Shown here in pieces: positions 1-6,503 of a stretch of DNA of 14,981 nt. The stretch is taken from assembly GCA_026195755.1 (NCBI GenBank), contig JAPHRL010000039.1, forward strand, positions 1 through 14,981. The letters run 5' to 3'. Every line of letters starts with the position of its first letter. The first letter of the stretch is position 1. The notes beneath the pieces were generated by a model, which worked only from the letters and a program-made list of their open reading frames with translations, made no database searches and was not told the DNA's origin. A program made the translations under genes and the position numbers. Source of the stretch: Kangiella sp. (GTDB lineage: Bacteria > Pseudomonadota > Gammaproteobacteria > Enterobacterales > Kangiellaceae).

Positions 1-34
1 AAAACTCGCCAGCTAGTATTTTTACCACCATTAC

Positions 35-63
35 AATGCCGCGTAAAACGCGGCATTTTTTAT
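35..63 (+). terminator. Rho-independent terminator of a gene left of the window
   Basis: A perfect 10-bp stem (35-44 with 48-57, AATGCCGCGT and its complement) closes a 3-base AAA loop and runs into a T-rich tract at 56-63. It lies at the left edge with no gene of its own in view, so it probably ends a rightward transcript whose coding part is outside the window. Confidence 0.85.
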
Positions 64-92
64 TTGTGGGCACCATCCTTTCAGCTGTCATC

Positions 93-200
93 CCGCGGTA
101 CCTGAAGGTACTTCCTTCGGTCGCTTACCGCGGAAAAAATCGTCCGGAACGATTTTAAACAGCGAAGGTGGCCTTTGGTGAAATACAAGGATGTATTTCA
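93..200. repeat. Block of three consecutive hairpins (intergenic palindromic element)
   Basis: Three perfect 8-bp inverted repeats follow each other: CCGCGGTA at 93-100 with 126-133 (enclosing a smaller GAAGG/CCTTC stem at 104-108/114-118), AAAATCGT at 136-143 with 149-156, and TGAAATAC at 179-186 with 193-200. None has the T-tract of a terminator. The design resembles REP/BIME-type dispersed intergenic elements; that assignment is inference, since only one copy is in view. No gene is supported in 64-329. Confidence 0.55.
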
Positions 201-220
201 TAATCCAGTGACTTTATTCC

Positions 221-275
221 TTCATTGCTTATAAAATAATCGCTTGTAACAGAAGTCCTCTGAAATTAGGATGTT
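221..275 (+). repeat. 55-bp direct repeat, copy 1
   Basis: This segment matches 1183-1237 at 49 of 55 positions without gaps. It ends 54 bases before the GTG of the HEAT-like gene. It contains a promoter-like pair, TTGCTT at 225-230 and TAACAG at 247-252 with a 16-base spacer. It can also be read as protein (F-I-A-Y-K-I-I-A-C-N-R-S-P-L-K-L-G-C) in the same frame as copy 2. Whether it is a mobile-element scar, a duplicated promoter or a gene fragment cannot be settled here. Confidence 0.75.
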
Positions 276-329
276 GCGAACTAATTTGTATTAAAAATTT
301 AAATTTCTAATTTTTAGGATTTATGTTAA

Positions 330-998
330 GTGAATAAGCTAGAAAAAGACATTGAAGGAAAAAGGATTGCACTAGAACAGTGGCTACGAGAAGTTTATGG
401 TGAGTCTTATGGTGATTTCTTTGGAGAGCGAGATATCGGATACGATCACTGGGATGGTATTGAAGGGATTCTTAAAACAGCTTTTGAAGATGAAAACCTA
501 GAACGTTTTTCAGAAGCTTGCCTAGACAATATTCTCTTTTTTATCTCACGCGGTGAAGAAGGAGGGCGGATAATAGCGTGGTTTCGCCCTGACAACAGAT
601 CTCTATCTAATATAGCAGACCTGAAAATTAAGAACTTTGTTGTGTTATGTAAGCACGCATTAAAATCAGGTGAAGATTATTGTGACTATCAGCTAGCATA
701 CTGCTTTCATAAACTCGAATCCCTTTCAAAAGATATGGAAAAGATTTTACTCGATTTCTTCAAAAAGAAAGCTATTTATACCAAAAGGTTGGCACTTGTA
801 TCGTTAACCAAGCATCGTGTTGCAAACTTAGAAAACTATATTATTGAACTCTGGGATACAAAAGATGAATGGGCAGGTTTAAATTGTTTGGAGGCTCTTA
901 AAGTTAGTGGCTGCAATGACGAGTTGTTCAAGCAGTATAAAAAAGTATTACTAAATAGTAACGATGAGTATATCAGAGAAAACGCAGAAAAATTTTAA
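330..998 (+). CDS. Hypothetical protein with HEAT-like helical repeats
   Basis: The family is not recognised. The 222-residue product starts at GTG 330, with AGGA at 316-319 as a plausible ribosome site; the ATG at 323 is in another frame and stops at once. The protein is soluble and mostly helical, with no signal peptide or membrane segment. Residues 140-222 resemble three degenerate HEAT-type repeats, each with an R/G-L-x-A-L or R-E-N-A helix core (around 153-160, 183-190 and 216-220). The N-terminal half is acidic and rich in aromatic residues. Small HEAT-like proteins of this size occur among immunity and scaffold proteins, but nothing here proves such a role. The gene is visibly more AT-rich than the core genes downstream and lies between two direct repeats (221-275, 1183-1237), which suggests horizontal acquisition. 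No terminator is visible after it. Confidence 0.7.
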   Translation: MNKLEKDIEGKRIALEQWLREVYGESYGDFFGERDIGYDHWDGIEGILKTAFEDENLERFSEACLDNILFFISRGEEGGRIIAWFRPDNRSLSNIADLKIKNFVVLCKHALKSGEDYCDYQLAYCFHKLESLSKDMEKILLDFFKKKAIYTKRLALVSLTKHRVANLENYIIELWDTKDEWAGLNCLEALKVSGCNDELFKQYKKVLLNSNDEYIRENAEKF

Positions 999-1032
999 CT
1001 ATAAAACTTTCAAACGGGCCACAATAATATAA

Positions 1033-1050
1033 TTAATGGAGTCGAGTAAA
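1033..1050 (+). repeat. Short motif copy left of the protease gene
   Basis: TTAATGGAGTCGAGTAAA here resembles the TTAATGGTGTCAGAGTCAA at 1847-1865 in the same orientation, with one missing base and two substitutions. A related motif in the opposite orientation, TTATTCTGACCCACT, follows at 1062-1076. From memory, GGGTCAGAGTAAA-like sequences occur around REP-associated tyrosine transposase elements; this link is unverified. Confidence 0.35.
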
Positions 1051-1071
1051 CTAAGAGCACTTTTATTCTGA

Positions 1072-1242
1072 CCCACTCAACCCCGACACTCTGTAAACAT
1101 CGTCAGTCTTTCTAACGCACTATCTCAAAAATTCTGTCAATCTGAATGGCAACCCAAGGAAGAAGCTTTAGGTGATCTTCGCTTTATTGACTATAAAATA
1201 ATCACTTGTAATAGAAGTCCCCTGAAATTAGGATGTTATTAG
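1072..1242 (+). pseudogene. Start-less open frame, possible gene remnant ending in repeat copy 2
   Basis: From a TGA at 1069-1071 to a TAG at 1240-1242 the frame stays open for 56 codons, with no ATG, GTG or TTG start. The last third is repeat copy 2. Against copy 1, three of the six differences are silent third-position changes (TTC/TTT, AAC/AAT, CCT/CCC), while the others give A/D and A/T. This pattern hints that the repeat derives from coding DNA. I recognise no family. It may equally be a chance open frame; the rest of 999-1298 holds no gene. Confidence 0.25.
1183..1237 (+). repeat. 55-bp direct repeat, copy 2
   Basis: Second copy of 221-275 (49 of 55 identical, no gaps). It carries a better promoter-like pair than copy 1: TTGACT at 1187-1192, a 16-base spacer and TAATAG at 1209-1214. 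It ends 61 bases before the ATG of the protease gene, much as copy 1 ends 54 bases before the HEAT-like gene. The two copies flank about 900 bases that include the HEAT-like gene. Confidence 0.75.
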
Positions 1243-1298
1243 GGAGTAAATTTGAAAATGCTTGCTTACAGCATCAATTGAATCAAAGGAGTGAAGAA

Positions 1299-1796
1299 AT
1301 GAAAAGTTTATCTAAATTCTTACTGGTAGTTGCACTTTCGGCTGCCTCATTAACTGCATCTGCAATTGAAAGGCAAAAGGCTCAGAACTGGTGCTGGGCT
1401 GCATCAGTGCAAGATGTGATGGCCCAAGCTGGTTTGTATCAAACACAAGAACAGGTTGCAGCTCGTTTAGATGGTTGGCCAACAGATAGACCTGCGCACA
1501 TTCAAGAAGTCGTGGCGTTATTAAGGTCATATGGTTTTCGTGCATGGAGTGCGGGCAGACCAGGATCACCGCAAGAACTTTATAACTCATTAAATAGTGG
1601 CTGGAAATTAATAGCTTTTGCGCGACCTTCGAATGGACCGATTGGACATTTTATTGTTTTGCAAGGAGTGCATCATAGCACTGGTGGCATCATTGTATCG
1701 GATCCGTGGACAGGCTACACCTACGTCAATTCTTTACAAGAATTGTACCATGGTTGGCATTGGGGCGATTCTGTCATTGTTGGTACTCCTCACTAA
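1299..1796 (+). CDS. Secreted papain-like cysteine protease (C39/C70-type fold)
   Basis: The 165-residue product is probably an exported peptidase. Start ATG 1299 is chosen because AAAGGAG lies 7 bases upstream and a signal peptide follows directly (K-rich start, hydrophobic core 7-19, likely cut after ASA at 20-22); an upstream ATG at 1233 would lie inside the direct repeat and bury the signal. The mature protein opens almost at the active site: Q26 six residues before C32 in NWCWAAS, then H117 in GHFIV and D135 in SDPWTGY. This Gln-Cys-His-Asp order matches papain-like families such as peptidase C39 and AvrRpt2-type C70. With about 143 mature residues it is a minimal single domain, lacking the ABC transporter part of bacteriocin-processing C39 proteins. 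Substrate and role are unknown. No exporter or partner gene lies beside it; it sits among repeats, so transfer is plausible. Confidence 0.75.
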   Translation: MKSLSKFLLVVALSAASLTASAIERQKAQNWCWAASVQDVMAQAGLYQTQEQVAARLDGWPTDRPAHIQEVVALLRSYGFRAWSAGRPGSPQELYNSLNSGWKLIAFARPSNGPIGHFIVLQGVHHSTGGIIVSDPWTGYTYVNSLQELYHGWHWGDSVIVGTPH

Positions 1797-1828
1797 GCCC
1801 GTGAATAACAACAAAATCGATACTTGTG

Positions 1829-1865
1829 AGTTAATGGTGTCATAAGTTAATGGTGTCAGAGTCAA
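1829..1865 (+). repeat. Tandem 14-bp repeat and transposon-end-like motif after the protease gene
   Basis: AGTTAATGGTGTCA occurs at 1829-1842 and again at 1845-1858. The second copy continues as GAGTCAAT, giving a motif that resembles 1033-1050. The protease gene therefore lies between similar direct motifs. The rest of 1797-1938 shows no gene. Confidence 0.5.
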
Positions 1866-1938
1866 TATAGGATTGAACCTGTATAGCTAGTCAGCTAATC
1901 ATCTAATTGCTAGAATCTGGCTAACTTTATTTGGATTC

Positions 1939-1959
1939 ACCGCCTCAGGCGGTTTTTTT
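1939..1959 (+). terminator. Hairpin with T-tract directly before the VanZ-like start codon
   Basis: The stem ACCGCC/GGCGGT (1939-1944 with 1948-1953) has a 3-base TCA loop and is followed by seven T residues ending at 1959. It has the form of a rho-independent terminator, probably for the protease transcript, but the next base is the ATG of the VanZ-like gene. The AGGCGG of its 3' arm may also be that gene's weak ribosome site. Confidence 0.7.
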
Positions 1960-2316
1960 ATGGTTCAGTTTTTAAACAGTAAATTATTCAAAGTCTTGTT
2001 CATCATAGCTTGCCTGGTGATATTTACCATGTCGCTGATGCCGGGTAAGCAATTGCCGAAGGGGTTGCCTTGGGACAAGGCTTTGCATTTTATTGGTTAT
2101 GCTGGGCTGGCGTTTCTCGCTCGAATGGGCTCGAAGAAGCACCCAAGCTGGCAGATTGTGGTTGGCTGTATTGGTTTTTCGCTGTTGATTGAGTTTCTGC
2201 AGCAGTTTATTCCGAATCGGGGGTTTGAATGGCTGGATCTGATGGCAAATTCACTGGGTGTATTGACTGGCGTTGTGGTTGGGTATTGGCTGAAGCCGTA
2301 TTTGATCAAGGAGTAG
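1960..2316 (+). CDS. VanZ-like family membrane protein
   Basis: A 118-residue inner-membrane protein of the VanZ-like family, whose namesake gives low-level teicoplanin resistance in enterococci; in proteobacteria the function is generally unknown. Visible family features are the N-terminal membrane segment at 9-27, DKALHFIGY at 39-47 beginning the second hydrophobic stretch, and the conserved block from I77 to G100 with IEFLQQFIPN, R87, E90-W91-L92-D93 and a final membrane segment at about 98-112. The length is usual for the single-domain form. ATG 1960 has no clear Shine-Dalgarno beyond the hairpin arm before it, and no promoter downstream of the hairpin can exist, so expression must come from readthrough or from a promoter upstream of 1939. 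No peptidoglycan or resistance gene is adjacent. Confidence 0.85.
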   Translation: MVQFLNSKLFKVLFIIACLVIFTMSLMPGKQLPKGLPWDKALHFIGYAGLAFLARMGSKKHPSWQIVVGCIGFSLLIEFLQQFIPNRGFEWLDLMANSLGVLTGVVVGYWLKPYLIKE

Positions 2317-2391
2317 GGGGCGGCTGATTTTATGGTTTTCACCTAAGAGTAAGGATAATCCCCAACGATTTATCACTATGCTTGTATTTTT

Positions 2392-2437
2392 GATGGGTTA
2401 CGCAGGTTGCTGGGTCTGCCCCTTGGGTAAACCCATC
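2392..2437. repeat. Dispersed-type palindrome GATGGGTT...AACCCATC
   Basis: GATGGGTT at 2392-2399 pairs with AACCCATC at 2430-2437 around a 30-base interior containing a GC-rich core. Palindromes with these GATGGGTT arms are familiar from intergenic regions of many bacteria (established impression, not searched). It is the first of several such elements in the gap 2317-2801. Confidence 0.55.
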
Positions 2438-2487
2438 CTATAAGAGCTTTGTTTTTCCTTCAATAGTATAAGTATATTCCAACTTTC

Positions 2488-2566
2488 GGGCGCACACATA
2501 GGTGCGCCCCTACCATGAGTCCAAGGTTTGGTAGGAGCAGGCCGATGTGTCTGCCCGATTTGTGTT
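2488..2566. repeat. Tandem palindromic repeat, unit A
   Basis: This 79-bp unit folds into successive hairpins: GGGCGCAC/GTGCGCCC (2488-2495 with 2502-2509), CTACC/GGTAG (2510-2514 with 2530-2534) and GCAG/CTGC (2537-2540 with 2551-2554). It is repeated 12 bases downstream as unit B, with about 83% identity and a single one-base indel. Confidence 0.7.
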
Positions 2567-2578
2567 ATTGACGTATTT

Positions 2579-2658
2579 GAGCGCACACGCGGGTGCGTCC
2601 CTACCATGAGTCCCAGGTTTGGGTAGGGGCAGGCCAATGTGCCTGCCCAAGTTCTGTT
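2579..2658. repeat. Tandem palindromic repeat, unit B
   Basis: Second unit of the 79-80-bp repeat. Its hairpins are CGCAC/GTGCG (2582-2586 with 2593-2597), the CTACC/GGTAG arms, and a perfect 7-bp GGGCAGG/CCTGCCC (2627-2633 with 2642-2648). Hairpin 1 is weakened and hairpin 3 strengthened compared with unit A, so the copies have drifted independently. There is no T-tract of the terminator kind. Confidence 0.7.
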
Positions 2659-2723
2659 TAGGAGCACCACCACTAGAATTCCCTGCAATGGCTCGTAAAT
2701 CGGTAAATTGCCGGATTTTTTAC

Positions 2724-2752
2724 TTGAGATAGCCTGCCGATCCAAGTATCTT
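2724..2752 (+). promoter_or_regulatory. Candidate sigma70 promoter of adk
   Basis: TTGAGA at 2724-2729 and TATCTT at 2747-2752 are separated by 17 bases, placing the transcript start about 40 bases before the adk ATG. It is the best match in the gap and lies just downstream of the palindrome cluster. Prediction only. Confidence 0.5.
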
Positions 2753-2801
2753 TAGCGCCTTATAACTCATACATTGCGACTACTTGTAGGAGATTCCGCA
2801 G

Positions 2802-3455
2802 ATGCGCATTATTTTGCTTGGCGCGCCAGGTGCTGGTAAGGGTACACAGGCTCAATTCATTAAAGAAAAGTATGATATTCCTCAGATTTCTACCGGGGAT
2901 ATGTTACGTGCGGCGGTTAAAGCCGGTACTGAGCTTGGTATACAGGCCAAACAAAAGATGGATGCTGGCGAGTTGGTGTCGGACGACATTATCATTGGTA
3001 TCGTCAAAGAGCGTGTGAAAGAAGCCGATTGTGCTAATGGTTACTTGCTGGACGGCTTTCCGCGTACTATTCCTCAGGCTGACGCTATGCGTGAGAACAA
3101 TATTAATGTGGACTATGTTGTTGAAATTGACGTTGACCACGAAGAGATTGTTAAGCGTCTAAGCGGTCGTCGTGTTCATCCTGCTTCAGGCCGTGTTTAT
3201 CATGTGACTTACAATCCGCCTAAAGAGGCCGGAAAAGATGATGTTACTGGTGAACCTTTGATTCAGCGTGATGATGATAAAGAAGATACTATCCGTCGTC
3301 GTTTGGCGGTTTATGTTGAACAGACTAAGCCTTTGATTGAGTATTATTCTGATTGGGCTGAAAAAGATGCTGATGCCGCGCCAGAATACGTTCGAGTTGA
3401 AGGTGTCGGTTCTGTTGAAGATATTCGTGACGCCATATTTGCTGGTATCGAGTAG
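2802..3455 (+). CDS. adk: Adenylate kinase
   Basis: Cytoplasmic enzyme that interconverts ATP plus AMP with two ADP, keeping adenylate pools balanced and serving nucleotide synthesis. The 217-residue product has the P-loop GAPGAGKGTQ at 7-16, the AMP-binding region STGDMLR at 30-36, DGFPRT at 84-89 and a long-form LID domain at about 122-159, followed by RRRLAVY at 165-171. The LID carries H126, S129, D146 and T149 in place of zinc-binding cysteines, as in the enterobacterial enzyme. ATG 2802 has TAGGAG at 2787-2792 as ribosome site. The gene is intact. It is followed after 61 bases by hemH, the same order as in E. coli, and probably heads the adk-hemH-yoaA-tsaB transcript. Confidence 0.98.
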   Translation: MRIILLGAPGAGKGTQAQFIKEKYDIPQISTGDMLRAAVKAGTELGIQAKQKMDAGELVSDDIIIGIVKERVKEADCANGYLLDGFPRTIPQADAMRENNINVDYVVEIDVDHEEIVKRLSGRRVHPASGRVYHVTYNPPKEAGKDDVTGEPLIQRDDDKEDTIRRRLAVYVEQTKPLIEYYSDWAEKDADAAPEYVRVEGVGSVEDIRDAIFAGIE

Positions 3456-3516
3456 GCACGGGGCCGGAATCATAATCCCTGCATCTTTAGTTTTACCGAA
3501 ATAAGAGAGGCTGTTT

Positions 3517-4509
3517 TTGAAAAAACAAGGAGTTCTCCTCTGTAATCTAGGAACGCCGGACGAGCCAACACCAAAAGCGGTTCGGCGCTACCTTGCTGAG
3601 TTTCTTCATGATTACCGTGTAGTGTCGCTATCCCGTTGGGTCTGGTGCTTAATACTACACGGTATTATTTTGCGTATTCGTCCTGCCAGAGTCGCCAAAC
3701 TGTATAAGTCTATCTGGACGCGCGAAGGCTCGCCATTGCTGGCTATTACTCAGCGCCAGCGCAAGAAGTTGCAAATCATGATGAATCATCGCTTTGTTGA
3801 GCAGGAATATGGCAAACATATTCCGGTTGAAATCGCGATGGCCTATGGCAACCCCTCAATTCCTAAAGCGTTAAAAGCACTTAAAAATCAAGGCTGCGAA
3901 CGTATTATCGTATTACCGCTTTATCCTCAATACAGTTCTGCTTCAACTGCCTCGATTTTTGATCGGGTTGCTAAAGCGATGAAAAAGGAGTTCTTTGTTC
4001 CAGAGTTTTCTTTTGTTGGCGACTATCATGATGAACCGATTTATATCAAAGCGCTTGCTGATTCGATTAAGCGCCATTGGAACAATCAAGGTAAAGCAGA
4101 CAAGTTACTTTTTTCCTATCACGGTGTGCCGGAGCGTTTTAGCAAAGGCGGTGACCCTTACGAAAAGCAATGCCATAAAACTACTGAGCTTGTTATCAAA
4201 GAACTTGGTTTGCAAGAAGGCGATTACCTGACTTCATTCCAATCCCGTTTTGGCAAAGAAGAGTGGATCAAGCCTTATACCGATGCAACTCTGGAAAACT
4301 GGGGTAAAGAGGGCGTTGAATCGGTGCAAGTCGTTTGTCCAGCGTTTAGTGCGGACTGCCTGGAAACTCTTGAGGAAATTGCCGAAGAAAACAAAGACAT
4401 ATTTGTTGAGAGCGGTGGCAAACGTTACGAATATATTCCTGCTTTGAATGATGATGATGCTCATATTGAAATGATGATAACGTTGCTTGAACAGCGTTTT
4501 CTCAAGTAA
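3517..4509 (+). CDS. hemH: Ferrochelatase, UUG start
   Basis: Inserts ferrous iron into protoporphyrin IX, the last step of protoheme synthesis, at the inner face of the cytoplasmic membrane. The 330-residue product begins with the family-typical MKKQGVLLCNLGTPDEP. It has LPLYPQYSSAST at 133-144, the catalytic histidine H202 in FSYHGVPERF, FQSRFG at 241-246 and the conserved acidic site E283 in DCLETLEEI. The start is TTG 3517: there is no ATG or GTG in this frame before the NLGTPD motif, and GAGAGG at 3505-3510 lies 6 bases upstream. No cysteine-rich C-terminal extension for an iron-sulfur cluster is present. It lies between adk and yoaA with gaps of 61 and 24 bases, so co-transcription is likely. 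Confidence 0.97.
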   Translation: MKKQGVLLCNLGTPDEPTPKAVRRYLAEFLHDYRVVSLSRWVWCLILHGIILRIRPARVAKLYKSIWTREGSPLLAITQRQRKKLQIMMNHRFVEQEYGKHIPVEIAMAYGNPSIPKALKALKNQGCERIIVLPLYPQYSSASTASIFDRVAKAMKKEFFVPEFSFVGDYHDEPIYIKALADSIKRHWNNQGKADKLLFSYHGVPERFSKGGDPYEKQCHKTTELVIKELGLQEGDYLTSFQSRFGKEEWIKPYTDATLENWGKEGVESVQVVCPAFSADCLETLEEIAEENKDIFVESGGKRYEYIPALNDDDAHIEMMITLLEQRFLK

Positions 4510-4533
4510 TTGTTGTAATAGTAGCTCCGACCA

Positions 4534-6495
4534 ATGGCATCATTAGCATCTTTAGAAGAACTCTTTTCTGCTGATGGCCTGTTGGCCGATTATTTCGAAG
4601 GTTTTGTCCGACGCTCCGAGCAGGAACAGATGGCACAGTCCATTGAGTCGGCCATCAAAGATGAAGCCTCGATCTGTATTGAAGCAGGAACAGGAACCGG
4701 CAAAACCTTTGCTTATCTGGTTCCTGCCTTAAAAAGCTGGTACGAACAAGACAGTAAAATTATTGTTTCAACCGGTACTAAAAACCTGCAAGACCAACTC
4801 TATTTCCGCGACCTTCCGGATATCTGTAAAGCTCTTTCTATCTCGCCCAAAATTGCTCTGCTTAAAGGGCGCAATAATTATTTATGCCAATACAGACTGC
4901 AACAGAGTCTGGAAAGTGGACGGTTCCAAAGTCGCTCCATGGTCGATACTTTAAGTCGAGTGAATGAATGGTCTGTGAAAACAGCCAGCGGCGATCTGAC
5001 GCAGTGTACTGACCTTGCTGACAATGATCCGCTGTGGTCCTACGTGACCTCGACCAATGAAAATTGCCTTGGCGCTGAGTGCCCAGATTATGCAGAGTGT
5101 TTTGTTGCTAAAGCACGTCAACGAGCAGTGACAGCTGACGTTGTAGTCGTTAATCATCACTTGTTACTCGCTGACATGGTGCTTAAAGAAGACGGTTTTG
5201 GTGAGCTCTTACCCGATGCGGATATCGTGGTGGTTGATGAAGGACATCAGTTAGCAGACATCGCACACAGCTTTTATGGCCGCCGACTCACTAGCAGACA
5301 GCTCATGGAAATTTGTCGCGATACCGAGCTTGAAGCTTTAACCAATGCTAAAGATGATCGTCAATTATCAGTGGCGGTTCGTCGTGTTGAAGGTGCAGTC
5401 AATGAAATCCGTTTAAGTCTTGGCGAATCAGGACAGAAGAAAAACTGGCAGCAGATTGTTAATCCGCAACGTAAGCAATTATTGGCGGAACTGAAAAAAG
5501 AGCTAGGTGCACTACACAGTCGGTTAGAGCGTCATGCTTCGCGATCCAAAGGTTTGGATTCTTGCCATAAACGCGCAGAAGAATGTTTGCATACGCTGGC
5601 CTTTTTTAGCGATAAGGATCAGGAGCTTACCGCAGTACGTTGGGTGGAAACTTATCGCCAGGGTTTTGCCATGATGGAGACGCCTCTTGATGTGTCCAAA
5701 GCATTTGCGCAAAGTTGTCGCGAACAGTCGACTCGCAGCTGGGTTTTTACCTCAGCAACGATTACTCAGGCAAGCAGTAAAGGTGCTAGTGATTTTAAAC
5801 ATTTCAAGGAACGCTTGGGGTTAGATGAGGCTCGTGAACTTGAGTTACCGAGCCCATTTAATTATGCCTCGCAAGCGATTCTACACATCCCTCGCGGCTT
5901 GGCAGATCCACGCTCAAAAGATTTTATCAACAGTTGGCAAAAAGCGGTGTTACCAATTGTTGAGACAAATCCCGGCGGTACTTTCGTGCTCTTCACCAGT
6001 TATTCCGCGATGCATCAAGTGCAGGAGCTATGGAAAGATAAGCTGCTGGATAAAACAGTATTGATGCAGGGCGAGAAGCCGAAGAATCAGTTAATTGAAG
6101 ATTTTCGTGAAGAGGGCAATGCGGTATTGTTGGCAACCTCCAGTTTCTGGGAGGGTGTTGACGTCAAAGGTTTGGCGCTAAGCTGCGTTATAATCGATAA
6201 ACTGCCCTTTGCGGCGCCAGATGAACCGCTTATCGAAGCCAAGATTCAGGCGATGCGTAAGTCGGGCAAGAATCCCTTTTTTGATCTGCAAATACCGGAA
6301 GCCATTATTGCCTTAAAGCAGGGCGCAGGACGCTTGATTCGTGATCAAACTGACAAAGGAGTTCTGGTGCTCTGCGATCCTCGCTTGATTGCAAATGCCT
6401 ATGGCAAACGATTCCTACGTAGCTTGCCGCCAATGCACCGTACGCGCGAACAAAAGACTGTGATAGAATTTCTGCAAAACCTAACCCAAGATTAA
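4534..6495 (+). CDS. yoaA: YoaA/DinG-type iron-sulfur DNA helicase
   Basis: An XPD/Rad3-like superfamily 2 helicase; in E. coli YoaA works with the HolC (chi) subunit of DNA polymerase III in the repair of stalled forks. The 653-residue product has Walker A EAGTGTGKT at 50-58, four cysteines placed as in the iron-sulfur domain (C118, C178, C183, C189), the DEAH-type box DEGH at 235-238 and motif VI QGAGRLIR at 596-603. It lacks the N-terminal nuclease of Gram-positive DinG. I prefer YoaA to DinG because tsaB and an Slp-family gene follow, as in E. coli (yoaA, tsaB, yeaY). ATG 4534 lies 24 bases after hemH and has no clear Shine-Dalgarno, so translation may be coupled. The frame is intact. Confidence 0.92.
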   Translation: MASLASLEELFSADGLLADYFEGFVRRSEQEQMAQSIESAIKDEASICIEAGTGTGKTFAYLVPALKSWYEQDSKIIVSTGTKNLQDQLYFRDLPDICKALSISPKIALLKGRNNYLCQYRLQQSLESGRFQSRSMVDTLSRVNEWSVKTASGDLTQCTDLADNDPLWSYVTSTNENCLGAECPDYAECFVAKARQRAVTADVVVVNHHLLLADMVLKEDGFGELLPDADIVVVDEGHQLADIAHSFYGRRLTSRQLMEICRDTELEALTNAKDDRQLSVAVRRVEGAVNEIRLSLGESGQKKNWQQIVNPQRKQLLAELKKELGALHSRLERHASRSKGLDSCHKRAEECLHTLAFFSDKDQELTAVRWVETYRQGFAMMETPLDVSKAFAQSCREQSTRSWVFTSATITQASSKGASDFKHFKERLGLDEARELELPSPFNYASQAILHIPRGLADPRSKDFINSWQKAVLPIVETNPGGTFVLFTSYSAMHQVQELWKDKLLDKTVLMQGEKPKNQLIEDFREEGNAVLLATSSFWEGVDVKGLALSCVIIDKLPFAAPDEPLIEAKIQAMRKSGKNPFFDLQIPEAIIALKQGAGRLIRDQTDKGVLVLCDPRLIANAYGKRFLRSLPPMHRTREQKTVIEFLQNLTQD

Positions 6496-6503
6496 TCGTT
6501 TTC

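Noticed and set aside
221..280. Integron attC site at the direct repeats
   Set aside because: The required GTTRRRY and RYYYAAC core pair and the imperfect palindrome between them are not present.
1233..1298. Upstream ATG start for the protease gene
   Set aside because: It falls inside the direct repeat, lacks a ribosome site and would put 22 extra residues before a clear signal peptide.
1618..1845. 75-codon plus-strand open frame overlapping the end of the protease gene
   Set aside because: Lies mostly inside the well-supported protease gene in another frame, with no ribosome site or recognisable domain.
2398..2745. 115-codon open frame on the minus strand before adk
   Set aside because: It runs through the palindromic repeats, has repeated low-complexity peptide content and no ribosome site or family likeness; it is a by-product of the repeats.
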